Origin: Dromiciops gliroides
Taxonomy: Eukaryota > Chordata > Mammalia > Microbiotheria > Microbiotheriidae
Assembly: GCF_019393635.1 (NCBI RefSeq)
Contig: NC_057863.1
Coordinates: forward strand, 641,606,806-641,670,805
Reading direction: 5' to 3'
Length of the DNA: 64,000 nucleotides
Under the pieces are notes generated by a model. The model was not told the origin of the DNA, did no database searches, and saw only the letters and a program-made list of their open reading frames with translations. The position numbers were made by a program, and so were the translations under genes. This document shows positions 1-11,599 of this stretch, piece after piece (the first letter of the stretch is position 1; every line of letters begins with the position of its first letter).

Positions 1-1
1 G

Positions 2-1198
<1,197 letters not shown>

Positions 1199-1269
1199 GG
1201 CTTGTTGAGAAAAGCTTAGGCCAAACTCATCTCTTTATCAAATAGCCAAGCACCAAACTCTCACCAGCT

Positions 1270-2262
1270 GTGGCACCTCTGCCAGCCTCCAGTCTCACAT
1301 CTCCAATGGCCTTTCAGACATCTCAAACAAGACGTCCAGTAGACATCTGAAATCACTGTGTCCAAAAATGACCTCATCATCTTTACCCTGGACTCTTCCC
1401 GCCTCCTACCTTCCCTGTCACTGTAGAGGACAACACCACCCTCCTAGTGCCTCAGGCTTCCAGCCGAGGATGGCTCTTCACTCCCTCTCACCCCTCCCCA
1501 TATCCAAGCTCTTGCCAAGGCCTCTAATTTTACCTTTTCAGCATCCCTTCTCTCCTCTGACATAGCCACCCGCCTTTTATAAGCCCCCACCACCTCACAC
1601 CTGGATTATGTCAATAGTCTGGGGGCGGGGGGGAGGCTGCCTGCCTCTAGTCTCTCCCCACTTCAGTCCATCCTCCATACAGCCGCCAAAATGATTTTCC
1701 TAAAGTACAGATCAACCGTATCGCCATCCCACTAGGTGAACTCCGGTGGCCTCCAGGAGCAAACACGAAATGTTCTGTTTGGCCGTCAGCGTCGTTCATA
1801 ACCTAGCTCCCTCCCTCCACCTTTCCAGTCTTCTTGTGCCCTAGTCCCCAACACATTCTCTTCAATCCAGTGACACTGGCCTGCTTGCTGTTCCATGAAC
1901 AAGACAAAAGATTCTCCATGTCTCAGCTCTTGGCATTCTCTCTAGCTGTCCCCTCTGCCTGGAACACTCTCCCTCTGCTTGGACTACTGACCTCCCTGGC
2001 TTCCCACCTAAAATCCCACTTTCTATAGGAAGCCTTTTCCTAGTCCATCTTGATTCCAGTGCCTTCCCTCTGTCAATTGTTTCCTATTTATCTTGTACAA
2101 AGCTTGCTTTGTGTATATTTGTTTGCTTGTTGTCTCCCCCCCCCCTTAGATTGTAAGCTCCTTGAGGGCAGGGCCTCTCTTTTGCCTTTTTGTATCCCCA
2201 GCCCTTAGCACAGTGCCTGGCACACAGTAGGCATTTAATAGATGTTTCTTTGTTGATTGATT
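1270..2262 (+). repeat. L2/CR1-type LINE 3' end
   Basis: The text carries the hallmarks of L2-like tails: a run about disappointingly conserved protein-derived sequence (CTGGAACACTCTCCCT-like), then CTCCTTGAGGGCAGGG, then CAGTGCCTGGCACACAGTAGG and a TTGATTGATT end. It starts about 70 bases after the stop codon of the upstream zinc-finger gene and may form part of its 3'UTR. No open frame of significance remains. Confidence 0.65.
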
Positions 2263-2446
2263 ATAAAAGGGTTTTCCCCTTTATTTTTCCTCTTCCCCTT
2301 AGACTCCTCCACCAGGAGTCAGTCACATCCTCAAAACTTGTAAGATGCCAAGTCTGTGATGTCAAATAACAGCCACCTGGGGCACTTTCCTGAAGAAATC
2401 CGTTGGCTAAAACCACAAACAAGTTTTAAACACACATACAGAATGC

Positions 2447-2505
2447 TTTTTCAAGCAAAGCAACTAAAGAAATAGCTGGTTGGGACAGTGAACCTGTGAA
2501 CTTTC
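2447..2505 (+). repeat. 59-bp inverted repeat, left arm
   Basis: This segment recurs as its reverse complement at 3764-3822 with a single mismatch (58/59). It begins with TTTTTCAAGCAAAGC and ends GTGAACTTTC. It does not match any SINE, L1 or L2 piece in the window. Confidence 0.9.
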
Positions 2506-3314
2506 TTTGATTCTATCACTAGCCTCAGCTCTCTTCCTGGCCTAACACCCACAACCAGCACATGAGTTTGGTTTAAAAAAAAAAAGGAAGGAAGGAAATC
2601 TCACACACACACACATACACACACATGCCCCTACATCTTTAAACTCATCCCAAGCTTATCTTGATTTTAGCATCCTTGCAGCCTGGGTGTTCCTAGGGCT
2701 TAGTTCCTTCCTTAGCACTTCCCTTCTCTCTGCTGGCTGTTTTAGAATAGCTGGAGGTGACTCTAGACTCACCATCCCATTACCTGCATGGGCACACTGG
2801 ACACAGAGCCAGCCTCAGTGTCAAGCAGACCAAGATTCAGGTCCACTTCTGACACTTAACAGGCCATGGTGCCCTAGGAAGTTCACTTCTTTGTGACCCA
2901 GAAAATTCTATGAGACTATTGAGTTTCTAAACAGTTGGCAGTCTACATTGGTGGAGGGGTTTTCTTCCTCAAGAGTTTTCTATGCCAGTGAAATCTCATT
3001 TCAGGAAAAATTATAGGGGGGAAAAATTAGGGTGATCCTGAAAACAATTTGTTTATTTTGTCATATAAGTAAGAACAAGGAGCCCTGGGAAAGACTAAAC
3101 CACCCAAGGGCAATTTCAGTGACTATCTCCTTTACCCAGTCTCGAGACCTATCCAGAGAAGCCCTTGCTTAAGTCTGTAGGATCATTGATAATTAGGGTG
3201 ATTCACAGACATCAATCAGAGCTCCTGCCTTAGTCCCCTCCAGAAATGACCATTATGAGAGCAGTAGGAGTGGGACTTTCCAGCCCAGACTTCAGAGAAT
3301 GGCTCTGATGGGTA
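2506..3314. other. Intergenic stretch, no gene
   Basis: This is the spacer between the two inverted-repeat arms, up to the next SINE. It contains a short CA-type run near 2605-2635 just outside it and no ORF with recognisable protein similarity. I see no RNA gene or conserved motif. Confidence 0.5.
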
Positions 3315-3561
3315 GACGTTGTTGCTGGGTCATGACCCAGTCTTTGTGCGACCATTCAAAGTCTTCTTGGCAAAAACACAGGAGTGGTTTGCCATTTCCT
3401 TTTCCCACTCATTTTACAGATAAAGACTTGAGGCAAACAGGGTGAAGTGACTTGCCTAGGATCACACAGCTAGTAAGTGTCTGAAGCTGGATTTGAACGC
3501 AAGAAGATGAGTCATTGATTCCAAGATCAGTGCTCTATCTACTGGGCCATCTAGCTATCCT
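3315..3561 (-). repeat. SINE with RTE/BovB-like tail
   Basis: Read on the minus strand it has the tRNA-like head (GGCAGCTAGATGG-like), the B-box region and then the tail TTTGCCTCAAGTCTTT... ending in AAGACTTTGAATGG and GACCCAGCAACAAC. That tail is the RTE/BovB-like 3' end seen in the second SINE class of this window. Confidence 0.75.
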
Positions 3562-3592
3562 TAAATAATATTTGTAAATAAATAATATTTGA

Positions 3593-3741
3593 TTTCCAAT
3601 TCTTTGCCATCACAAAGAGAGCTGCTAGAATTATTTTTGTACATGCAGGTCCTTTTCTCTTTTGGGGATATAGATCTAGTAGTGGTATTACTGGGTCTTT
3701 CTGTAGAATGGTTGGATCAGTTCACAACTCCACCAACAATA
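3593..3741 (-). repeat. L1 ORF2 fragment with internal deletion
   Basis: The segment matches 5328-5523 (antisense L1 ORF2 C-terminus) with about one mismatch, but lacks roughly 46 bases after ACTGGGTC. AT-rich filler (AATAATATTT) flanks it on both sides. Confidence 0.8.
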
Positions 3742-3763
3742 ATATTGTAAATAATATTTCAAG

Positions 3764-3822
3764 GAAAGTTCACAGATTCACTGTCCCAACCAGCTATTTC
3801 TTTAGTTGCTTTGCTTGAAAAA
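3764..3822 (-). repeat. 59-bp inverted repeat, right arm
   Basis: Reverse complement of 2447-2505 with one C/T difference. It directly follows the deleted L1 patch at 3593-3741 and its AT-rich border. Confidence 0.9.
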
Positions 3823-3871
3823 TATTTGGGTTTGGGGTTTGTTTTTTTGGGTTTTGTTTTTTTATTTTATT

Positions 3872-4052
3872 TTTCAGTTATATCTGACTCTTCATGATCC
3901 TATTTGGAGTTTTCTTGGCAGGGATACTGGAGTGGCTTGTCATATCTTCCTTAAGCTCATTTTACAGATGAGAAAACTGAGGCAGAGTTAAGTGACTTGC
4001 CCAGGATCACACAGCTAGTAAATGTCTGAGGCCAGATTTGAACTCAAGAAGA
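3872..4052 (-). repeat. SINE with RTE-like tail, head truncated
   Basis: The minus strand has the CATTTTACAGATGAG complement, the TGACTTGCCCAGGATCAC complement and the B-box region. The tRNA-like head is missing after 4052. Confidence 0.7.
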
Positions 4053-4071
4053 GTTCAAAAAGGGTCAACAT

Positions 4072-4221
4072 TGGGGCAGCTAGGTGGTGCAATGGATAGA
4101 GCACCAACCCTGGAGTCAGGAGAACCTGAGTTCAAATTCGGCCTCAGACACTTAACATTTACTAGCTGTGTGACCTCGGGCAAGTCACTTTACCCCAATT
4201 GCCTCACCAAAAAAAAAAAAA
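4072..4221 (+). repeat. WSINE1-type SINE
   Basis: Full-length copy with an A-tail. The duplicated target AAAAAGGGTCAACATT flanks it on both sides (ending 4071 and again in 4217-4231). Confidence 0.92.
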
Positions 4222-4651
4222 GGGTCAACATTAAGGGTAAAAAAAACCTTTAGTCACCACCTTCCCCTTTTCCCCATTATAGGTGATAAGAAAACAGAGA
4301 GAAAACAGCCACAACATGTGAAGTTACCATGTTTGGCACAATGACCAAACCCCAAGCATGATGAGAAAGAAAAAGGACAGGGAACTTCCCTTGGGCCACA
4401 GTTGCCTAAAAGTCTTGGTCCTCAGCGGGAGCACAGGTGTGAGAGGAACGCTAGAAAGACAATCCCCAGGATCATGGCCCTTGTTGTGCCTCAGGCTGGC
4501 CAGTCCCCTCTGCTCCTTAAATTGCAGAAGGAAAGAATGGCCCATTCTCAGAGGGAACTCATAGGGCCGATTGGGAAAATTTAGAAAGGGACAATTGGGC
4601 TCCCTCTTTCAGAAATAGACTATATCTTGAGGTAGAAAATGCCATGGGAGG

Positions 4652-4808
4652 GGGCAGCTAGGTGGTGCAGTGGATAAAGTACCAGCCCTGGATTCAGGAG
4701 TACCTGAGTTCAAATCCAGCCTCAGACACTTGACACTTACTAGCTGTGTGACCCTGGGCAAGTCACTTAACCCTCTTTGCCCTGCACAAAAAACAAAACA
4801 AAACAAAA
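4652..4808 (+). repeat. WSINE1-type SINE
   Basis: Full-length, with a CAAAA-rich tail. Target-site duplication ATGCCATGGGAG is present on both sides. Confidence 0.92.
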
Positions 4809-5089
4809 AGATGCCATGGGAGATCTTCAAGCAAAGGGCAGATAAGCATTGGCTGGACCTGTGGTAGAGGGGACTGGTGCTCCCCGAAGGAGATGATTGG
4901 GCAAAAAGACCTCACAGAGTCCCCTCCCATTCTGACATTCTGTGACTTGATGGGGAATTTATATAATACTCCTATGTCTTGGAGGCTGAAAGGATTTGAT
5001 ATGCCCTAAGTGTATCCTTTTCTTCAAGGTCAGGACTATAGAGAGTCCCTTCAACTTGCAATTATTCCTAGGAGCATCCCTGTCCTGCC

Positions 5090-5660
5090 ACCAGACAGAA
5101 GGGCAGTTACTGCATTTGCCAACCCTTCAGTTGATCATCACACAATGTTGCTGTTACTGTGTACAATGTTCTCCTGGTTCTGCTCACTTCACTCAGCATC
5201 AGTCCACTTAAGTCTTTCCAGGTTTTTTCTGAAATCTGCCTGTTCATCATTTTCTACAGCACAATGGTATTCCATTACATTCATATATCACAACTTGTTA
5301 AGCCATTCCCTATTGATAGGCATTCCCTTGATTTCCAATTCTTTGCCACCACAAAGAGAGCTGCTAGAATTATTTTTGTACATGCAGGTCCTTTTCTCTT
5401 TTGGGGATATAGATCTAGTAGTGGTATTACTGGGTCAAAGGGTATGCCCAGCCCCATAGCACTTTGGGCATAGTTCCAAATTGTTCTGTAGAATGGTTGG
5501 ATCAGTTCACAACTCCACCAACAATGCATTTGTGTTCCAATTTTTCCACAGCTCCAACATTTATTATTTTCCTTTTTTGTCATATTAGCGAATCTGATAG
5601 GTATGAGGTGGTACCTCAGAGTTGTTTTAAATCAAACCATTTTTTAAAAGAACCACATTC
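5090..5660 (-). repeat. L1 3' end (ORF2 C-terminus), 5'-truncated
   Basis: The minus-strand translation carries the L1 ORF2 C-terminal region, including [10 protein letters not shown], the Cys-rich patch [19 protein letters not shown] and FDPVIPLL, interrupted by stops and a deletion. It belongs to a different, older subfamily than the copies near 32.6 and 51.6 kb. The gene is dead: the catalytic RT core is absent. Confidence 0.9.
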
Positions 5661-5872
5661 ATGGATCTTAGGTTAAGGAGCCTTTCTCAAGGTGTCATTC
5701 CCCATTCTTATCTTTGGGAAGGAAGGCCTCTTATCTGCTTTTCCTTTTTCTAAGATTTTTTCTAATCTCTGGCCCAATGGAATCAGAGACAGCTGAGCCT
5801 GAAAGGGGAATGATTCCGTTTCATATGATTTATAAAATGGTTGGGGTATCTCACCTCTTTATTTTTATTTAA

Positions 5873-6007
5873 TTTTTTGCGAGGCAATTAAGTAACTTGC
5901 CCAGGGTCACATAGCTAGTAAGTGTCAAGTGTCTGAGACCAGATTTGAACTCAGGTCCTCCTGAATCCAGGGCCAGTGCTTTATCCACTGCACTGCCTAG
6001 CCACCCC
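5873..6007 (-). repeat. WSINE1-type SINE
   Basis: Complete head (complement of GGCTAGGCAGTGCAGTGG) and B box, with a degraded tail (TTAATTTTTTGCG), so an older copy. Confidence 0.9.
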
Positions 6008-6041
6008 CTCTTTAATTTTTTGAAAACAGGATTACCAGATT

Positions 6042-6205
6042 GATGGGGCAGCTAGGGGGCGCCATAGAGCACCAAACCTGGAATCAAGAAGACTCCCAAG
6101 TTCCAATCTGGCCTCAGACACTTACTAGCTGTGTGACCCTAGGCAAGTCACTTAACCCTGTTTACCTCATCTGTAAAATGAGCTGGAGAAGGAAATTCTG
6201 CACAG
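6042..6205 (+). repeat. SINE with RTE-like tail, 3'-truncated
   Basis: Head GGGGCAGCTAGGGGGCGCC, B box, then CTGTTTACCTCATCTGTAAAATGAGCTGGAGAAGG. The copy stops short of the GAGTCAGAC terminus. Confidence 0.75.
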
Positions 6206-6451
6206 TGAGGAGTAACTGGGCAGATAGGCACACACAAAACTTTTCTATGATTTAAATATCAGATTCAGGTGTTTATAGCCCCCCCCCCAATAATGCTAAA
6301 AGATTAATATTGTACTCTGTGTTTTAGGCACAAGTCTGTCAGAAACAAATTAATTTAACATTAATAACAGGGTCATTTCTGTCTTAGAGATATCTAAATC
6401 AGCATCATTCCTCCATGCCCTCTGATATGTCTCTCCCTAAGATAAAAATAT

Positions 6452-6618
6452 GGGGGGGCAGCTAGGTGGTGCAGTGGATAAAGCACTGGCCTTGGATTCA
6501 GGAGTACCTGAGTTCAAATCCAGCCTCAGACACTTGACAGTTACTAGCTATGTGACCCTGGGCAAATCACTTAATCCTTATTGCCCTCCAGAAAAAAAAA
6601 AGAAAAAGAAAAAAAAAA
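6452..6618 (+). repeat. WSINE1-type SINE
   Basis: Full-length copy with a long A-rich tail (AAAAAGAAAAAG). Flanking AAGATAAAAATAT / AAAGATCATATAT looks like a decayed target duplication. Confidence 0.88.
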
Positions 6619-6659
6619 GATCATATATATATAGGAATCTTAGAGAAGAAAAATCATAG

Positions 6660-7580
6660 AACGTAAAAATCCAGTTTGGGGTTAACATTCCTGACTAGCT
6701 CAGTAACACAATAACCACCATCCCATTGTTTCCTGGACCACTCCCCCCAGAGATCAATGTCTATATCAATAGCCAGAATCTCTTCTGACTAGAAGCGCTC
6801 TTCCCTTGAGTGAGCTAATCCTTGGGCTAATCCTTTCTGAAGAAAAGGAAAGTAAGAACTCTTAAAACAAGAGGTTTTCTCTGTGCACAGTCCAGGGTCC
6901 ACCCTTCATTCCTTTCCTTATGAGAGACCTCTTTGTCCTCCACCTATCACCTACCTTTCCAAGAGACCTTTTTGAGGCATCTGGAAAGGGCTTCCTTCAT
7001 AAACCAGAAGAAATCTTAATATTTTTGGTTTTTCCAACAAGGAGGTTGTTAATAACCTTCCTCGCTACAAATGTACCCATTCAATCATTTAGATACTTAC
7101 TGGCTGTTTGGTCACAGACAGATGCCAAATCAAACCCAAATGAAAACAGTCTCCAGTCACCCCCCCACACCCCCCCAGCCCCATATGACTCTGGTGTTTG
7201 TGTTCAACAACTTGAGTTGATTTTAACAAGTTAGCAAACAGGAAGGAGACAGACAGACAGACAGACGAGGGGAGAGCCAGGTGGCAGTGAGCGCAAGAGA
7301 GATCCCAGCTGAGCAGAAGGCAGCTGCTAGTCCTTGGAACATTCCCAGCCACCACCTTGGCTCCCAGGGGGTCCCAGAGCAGTGACACTATTGCAAAAGT
7401 AGGGATGGTGTGGGTCAAGTGTAAGATTTCCCAGTCTCTACCCAAAAGGTGGTGTTTCATGCTGGGGTTCAGGATGCTTCTCTCTCCCCACCCCATGTCA
7501 TACAAAGCCACTAGACAGGAGAGCAGTTACTGCATCCGCCATCACCCCAGCCCAGGAGCCCAGTTCTCATTTCTGATAGG
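6660..7580. other. Intergenic stretch, no gene
   Basis: There is a C-rich run at 7160-7182 and a short (GACA)n run at 7245-7267. ORFs on both strands overlap the same bases and show no recognisable family. I see no RNA gene. Confidence 0.5.
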
Positions 7581-7582
7581 GG

Positions 7583-7996
7583 ATGTTCAGTCATTCAGTT
7601 GTGCCTGGCTCTTTGTGACCCCATGGACCATAGCACACCAGGTCCTTCTGTCCTCCACCATCTCCCAAAGTCTGTCCAAGTTGATGTTCATTGCTTCCAT
7701 GACACTATCCATCTACCTCATCCTCTGCAGTCTCCTTCTTTTGCCTTCAATTTTTTCCCAAGATCAGGGTCTTTTCCAATGAATCCATCTTCTAATTATG
7801 TGGCCAAAGTATGTAAGCTTCAGTTTCAGTATTTGACTTTCCAGTGAACAGCCTGAATTAATTTCTATAAGTATTGACTGATTTGATCTCCTTGCTGTCC
7901 AAGGGACTCTCAAAAGTCTCCTCCAGCATCACCATTTGAAAGTATCAATTCTGCTGGTGGGGTGCTCAGCTTTCCTTAAAGTCCCACTCATAGGGG
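7583..7996 (-). repeat. BovB-type RTE LINE, ORF2 C-terminus
   Basis: The minus-strand translation gives the hallmark C-terminal end of BovB/RTE ORF2. In order it has WRRLLRVPWTARRSNQSI, LKLTYFGHIIRR, then LGK/KIEGKRRR.QRMRW, DS, and a final HGVTKSQAQLND-like segment. Known BovB elements carry the same string of motifs. Several frameshifts and a stop make it inactive. On the plus strand it starts with the familiar GTTCAGTCATTCAGTTGTG inverse tail. RTE elements of this type are known from ruminants, squamates and marsupials. Confidence 0.88.
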
Positions 7997-8523
7997 ATAG
8001 GATCCTACAGAAGTTCATCCCTGACCTCCCACTTCTCTGCAGCATAATCCCTTCTCTATCCCAACCTTTGCTGCAGTGTTCCCAAGTGCTGGTGGCTGAT
8101 TCACATATTCCAACTGCCCTGGGTGAGACAGCTCTGACTAATGATACCACCAGCCCCTTCCCAAGAAAGTTGTTGGAAGTCTGGATCTCTCTCCAGCCTC
8201 AAAGGGGTTTTCATTATGTATTAGGGAGTATCCTAAAGGAATAACTTGCAATTTTAGCCTCTGCATGGGGCTGGACAAGTAAGGATAAGATGAGTTGTCT
8301 AGATGAGTTCAAATAAGAAAACAAGCAAAGGCTTCAGGGGACTGGATAGTCATAGAATCTCCAAGTTGGATCTCGGAGGGCAATTGAAGTGGTCCAATGC
8401 ATAGCTGAATAATAACCTCCCTCTACAGCTTCTGTTTGAAGAATGGGGGGATGGGACAGAGATCACTGTTTTCTGGGACATAGAGTCATCCTTTGGGATA
8501 GATGGCTCCAGGTATTAGGAAGT
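7997..8523. other. Intergenic stretch, no gene
   Basis: The first part may still belong to the RTE element. I see no recognisable gene or RNA. Confidence 0.45.
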
Positions 8524-8745
8524 TGGGGCAGCTATGTGGCACAATGGAGAGAGCACCAGGCCTGGAGTCAGGAAGACCTGAGTTCAAATTCAACCTCAGA
8601 CACTTACTAGTTATATGACCCTGGGCAAGTCACTTCACCCTGTTTGCCTCAGTTTCCTCATCTGTAAAATGAGCTGGAGAAGAAAATGGCCAACCCAAAT
8701 GGGGTGACAAAGAATTAGACAGAATTGAAACAACTGAACAAAATT
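8524..8745 (+). repeat. SINE with RTE-like tail
   Basis: Complete: head GGGGCAGCTATGTGGC, B box GAGTTCAAATTC, CATCTGTAAAATGAGCTGGAG, and the terminus GACAAAGAATTAGACAG...CAACTGAACAAAA. The terminus resembles the 3' end of BovB-type RTE elements. Confidence 0.85.
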
Positions 8746-8814
8746 GACTTCACTCCACCTCCTAAGCAGTCTTGCACCTTTGCAGGCCACCTGCTTTCTG
8801 GACCTCCTCTAGCT

Positions 8815-8940
8815 TTTGTCTTCTTCATCAGAATATAAACTCCTTGGAAGTAGTAGTCTTGTTTCCTTGTGTTTGAATCCTCAGATTCAACACAGGAAAT
8901 GTCACATAATAAGCAATCATTTAATAAATCTTTTCTCTAT
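8815..8940 (+). repeat. L2-type tail remnant
   Basis: TATAAACTCCTTGGAAG followed by TTTAATAAATC, a decayed version of the L2 3' end. Confidence 0.45.
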
Positions 8941-9059
8941 CATCTATATCTCTAAAGTCTAGGACAGTCCTTGACACAGAGTAGGTCCTGAATAAATGCT
9001 TCCTAATCTATTGGAGTTTTTTTGTGGTTATTTATTTATTTGTTTGTTTGTTTATTTGT

Positions 9060-9200
9060 TTTTTTTAGTGAGGCAACTGGGGTTAAGTGACTTGCCCAGG
9101 GTCACACAGCTAGTAAGTGTTAAGTGTCTGAGGCCGGATTTGAACTCAGGTCCTCCTGACTCCAGGGCCTGTGCTCTATCCACTGTGCCACCTAGCTGCC
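9060..9200 (-). repeat. WSINE1-type SINE
   Basis: Complete inverted copy. Target duplication CTAATCTATTG is found at 9005-9015 and again after the head at 9203-9213. Confidence 0.92.
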
Positions 9201-9344
9201 TACCTAATCTATTGTTGATTGACTTCCATCACTCCTTTGGTTAAGAATTTATTTTCTAGCCATAGTTGTCTTCTAGTTATTTTATAATGTGACTTTCAGG
9301 TCAATATCCCTTAAGAAATTATTTTGTTATATGATGTAAGATGT

Positions 9345-9597
9345 TTGTTGTTATTGTTGGGTTGTTTTGGTCATATCTGGCTCTCTGTGACCCATTTGGG
9401 GTTTTCTTGGCAGAGATATTGGTTTGTCATTTTTCTCTCCAGCTCATTTTACAGATGAGAGACTAAGTCAAACAGGGTTAAGTGACTCACCCTTGGTCAT
9501 GAAGCTAGTAAGTGTCTGAGGCCAGATTTGAACTCAGGAAGAGGAATCTTTCTAACTCCAAGCCCAGTGCTCTATCCACTTTGCCATTTAGCTGCCT
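9345..9597 (-). repeat. SINE with RTE-like tail
   Basis: Complete inverted copy from the RTE terminus (TTGTTGGGTTGTTTTGGTCA) to the head (CCATTTAGCTGCC). TAAGAT at both ends may be the target duplication. Confidence 0.8.
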
Positions 9598-9599
9598 AA

Positions 9600-10336
9600 G
9601 ATAAGATATTAGCCTAAACCTAATATCTGCCAAACTCCCTTCCAGTTTTCCTAACAATTCTTTCCAAATAAGAAGTCCTTCCCCTTTATGCCCCTGGGTT
9701 TTTCAAACACTAGACCACTATGTTCATTTGTTCCTTCCACCTTGACAGTCTTGCTGGATAATTTGCATGGATTCAGTGCTAGTGGCCAGGGGCATGATGG
9801 GAGTTGAAAAGCATCTTTTCACCCCAATTCAAACAGGTGGACCTGAGTGAAGAGCAACTAAGAGAAAAGCAAAAGACAGATGGGGATGAGTGACTTTTCA
9901 CTGTGTTAGCTCCCCCCCCCAACAATTACAAAAGAGATAAAACATTTGTGGGCTACATGGACTTAAAAAGACATATATCAAATCCAGTCCATATATCAAA
10001 TGCAGTTCAGTGGAGACTCAGCAGATGGCATCAGTTCAGCAGAGAATCAGAAGAGATCCGGAGGATGGTAATGCAATGGAAAAATTATCCAGGGGATGAC
10101 AGCTAGAAACCCAGAGAGAGGGACAGAGTGGGACTAGTGACCCTTTGTCCTCTATTCTTGTGACAACAGTGGACTAGGTACATACTTGCTGGGTGTCCCA
10201 GATGATGCTTGAAGTGCAATGGCAGCTCACACTTGGCTCCTTGCCCTGTTTTCCCCAAACTACAGAAATGAAGGTTGATAAATTAACCATCAGGGCGGTG
10301 TGACATGTAGATTGTCCACCAGGCGGCGCTACACAC
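9600..10336. other. Intergenic stretch, no gene
   Basis: Mostly unique sequence. The short ORF at 9903-10106 has no recognisable family. I see nothing functional. Confidence 0.5.
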
Positions 10337-10500
10337 TGATTATCTCCACCAGATCTTGCTTGTACCTGTTGTTTGCACTGTTTCCCCCATTAGACCATGA
10401 GCAACTTGAGAGCAGGGACTTTTTTTTTTTCTTTGTATGCCTGGCATTTAGCACAATATCTGGAACATAGGAAAAGCCCAATAAATACTTCTTGACTTGA
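10337..10500 (+). repeat. L2-type 3' end
   Basis: TTAGACCATGAGCAACTTGAGAGCAGGG-type sequence, a T-run, then GGCATTTAGCACAATATCTGG and AATAAATACTTCTTGACTTGA. Confidence 0.6.
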
Positions 10501-10619
10501 CTCAAGTGACCCGTCAAGGGGCTTTGTTAGTCTTCAGTGCTTCAAGAGCCTGCAGTATCCCCACTGGCCACCAGAGGGCACTGTGGATACTTTTGTAAAC
10601 ATGGGACCACTCTTTCTGT

Positions 10620-11400
10620 CTTTTACCTCCTTGGGATATAAGTCCAGGAGAGATTTCTGGGTCAAAGGATATGGACTGTTTAGAGACGTTTCTGGTATAA
10701 TTCCAAGTTGTTTTATCGAACAGTCAGTCCAATGTATACTAGCTGTGTGTTAAGGTGCCTGTCTTCCTCCATCCCCTTGTGAGATTTAAAATTGACTATA
10801 AGAGCATTAAACTCCCCTTTAACTTTTCCCTTATATATCTCCCAGACCAGTAAGAGAAAGAAGCCTCTGGGCTTTAATTAGAGAGGGATTAATTAGCTTT
10901 TATTGTTTAGACAACAAACAGGTGATACTGATTAGGGAAATAGGAAAGTAGAAATACAAATGAATAATCTTAGATCTAAACTTAGTCTATATTCTTTTAT
11001 AAAACTCAACAAATCCCAAAACTGCCTCTCTCAGGCTGAGAACCAGAGTCAAATGCTGCCGCCATTGAGAACCAGAGCCAATCACCACCACGTGCAGCGC
11101 CGTCACTGCTAAACTCAGAAGCCAGAGTGTCCACTCCACGCTGAATTTCCGTTCTACCTCTTAGTTTTAAGCTGCCCCCCCCAAGTACCACGTGCTTGGC
11201 CACGGTCTCCTCCCCAAAAGGGGCGGTCCTTCAAAAACCGCTTTACCACACCCTCTAACATTGACTATTGCCATCTTTTGTCATATTTGACAGTTTTCTA
11301 GGTATGAGGTAAAACTTCAGGGCTGTTTTAATTTGCATTTTCTTATTAGTTGTGCTTCAGAATATTGTTTTTCTACAGATATTGATATTTTGAAAATCTT
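10620..11400 (-). repeat. Old L1 3' fragment split by a solo LTR
   Basis: The flanks 10620-10777 and 11251-11400 join into one antisense L1 ORF2/3' segment once the LTR and one CCCT copy are removed: TTCTGGGTCAAAGGATATGG...CAAGTTGTTTTATCGAACAG, then ...CTCTAACATTGACTATTGCC and GGTATGAGGTAAAACTTCAG. It is strongly diverged. Confidence 0.75.
10778..11250 (-). mobile_element. Solo LTR of an endogenous retrovirus
   Basis: On the minus strand the 473-bp unit runs TGTGGTAAAGC... to ...AATCTCACA. It has a TATAAAA box (complement of 10995-11001) and AATAAA (complement of 10899-10904) about 95 bp downstream. A 4-bp target duplication CCCT flanks it (10774-10777 and 11251-11254). The 4-bp size suits a class I (gammaretrovirus-like) ERV. 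No internal genes remain; this is the product of LTR-LTR recombination. Confidence 0.88.
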
Positions 11401-11599
11401 TCAAAAGCTGTTCATATCCTTTGAATATCTAGCATTTAGCACAGCGCCTGGCACATAGTGCTTAATAAATGCTCTCTCCATCGATGTCTGTCTGTATATG
11501 GGGTGTCCTCAAGACTTTGGGGACACCCTGTCTATCCGAGTTTGTCAGTGCAGGTGTGTGCCTGTGAAGAGGGGCCAGTGTGGATCGTGTGTGTGTTTG

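Noticed and set aside
4072-4150. tRNA genes suggested by A-box and B-box matches
   Set aside because: All such matches are heads of SINEs; no intact cloverleaf with an anticodon stem was seen outside them.
4609-4867. A recurring small protein (GQLGGAVDKALALDSG..., CVTLGKSLNPNC) found in some forty places
   Set aside because: It is the translation of the WSINE1-type SINE in one frame, not a gene family.
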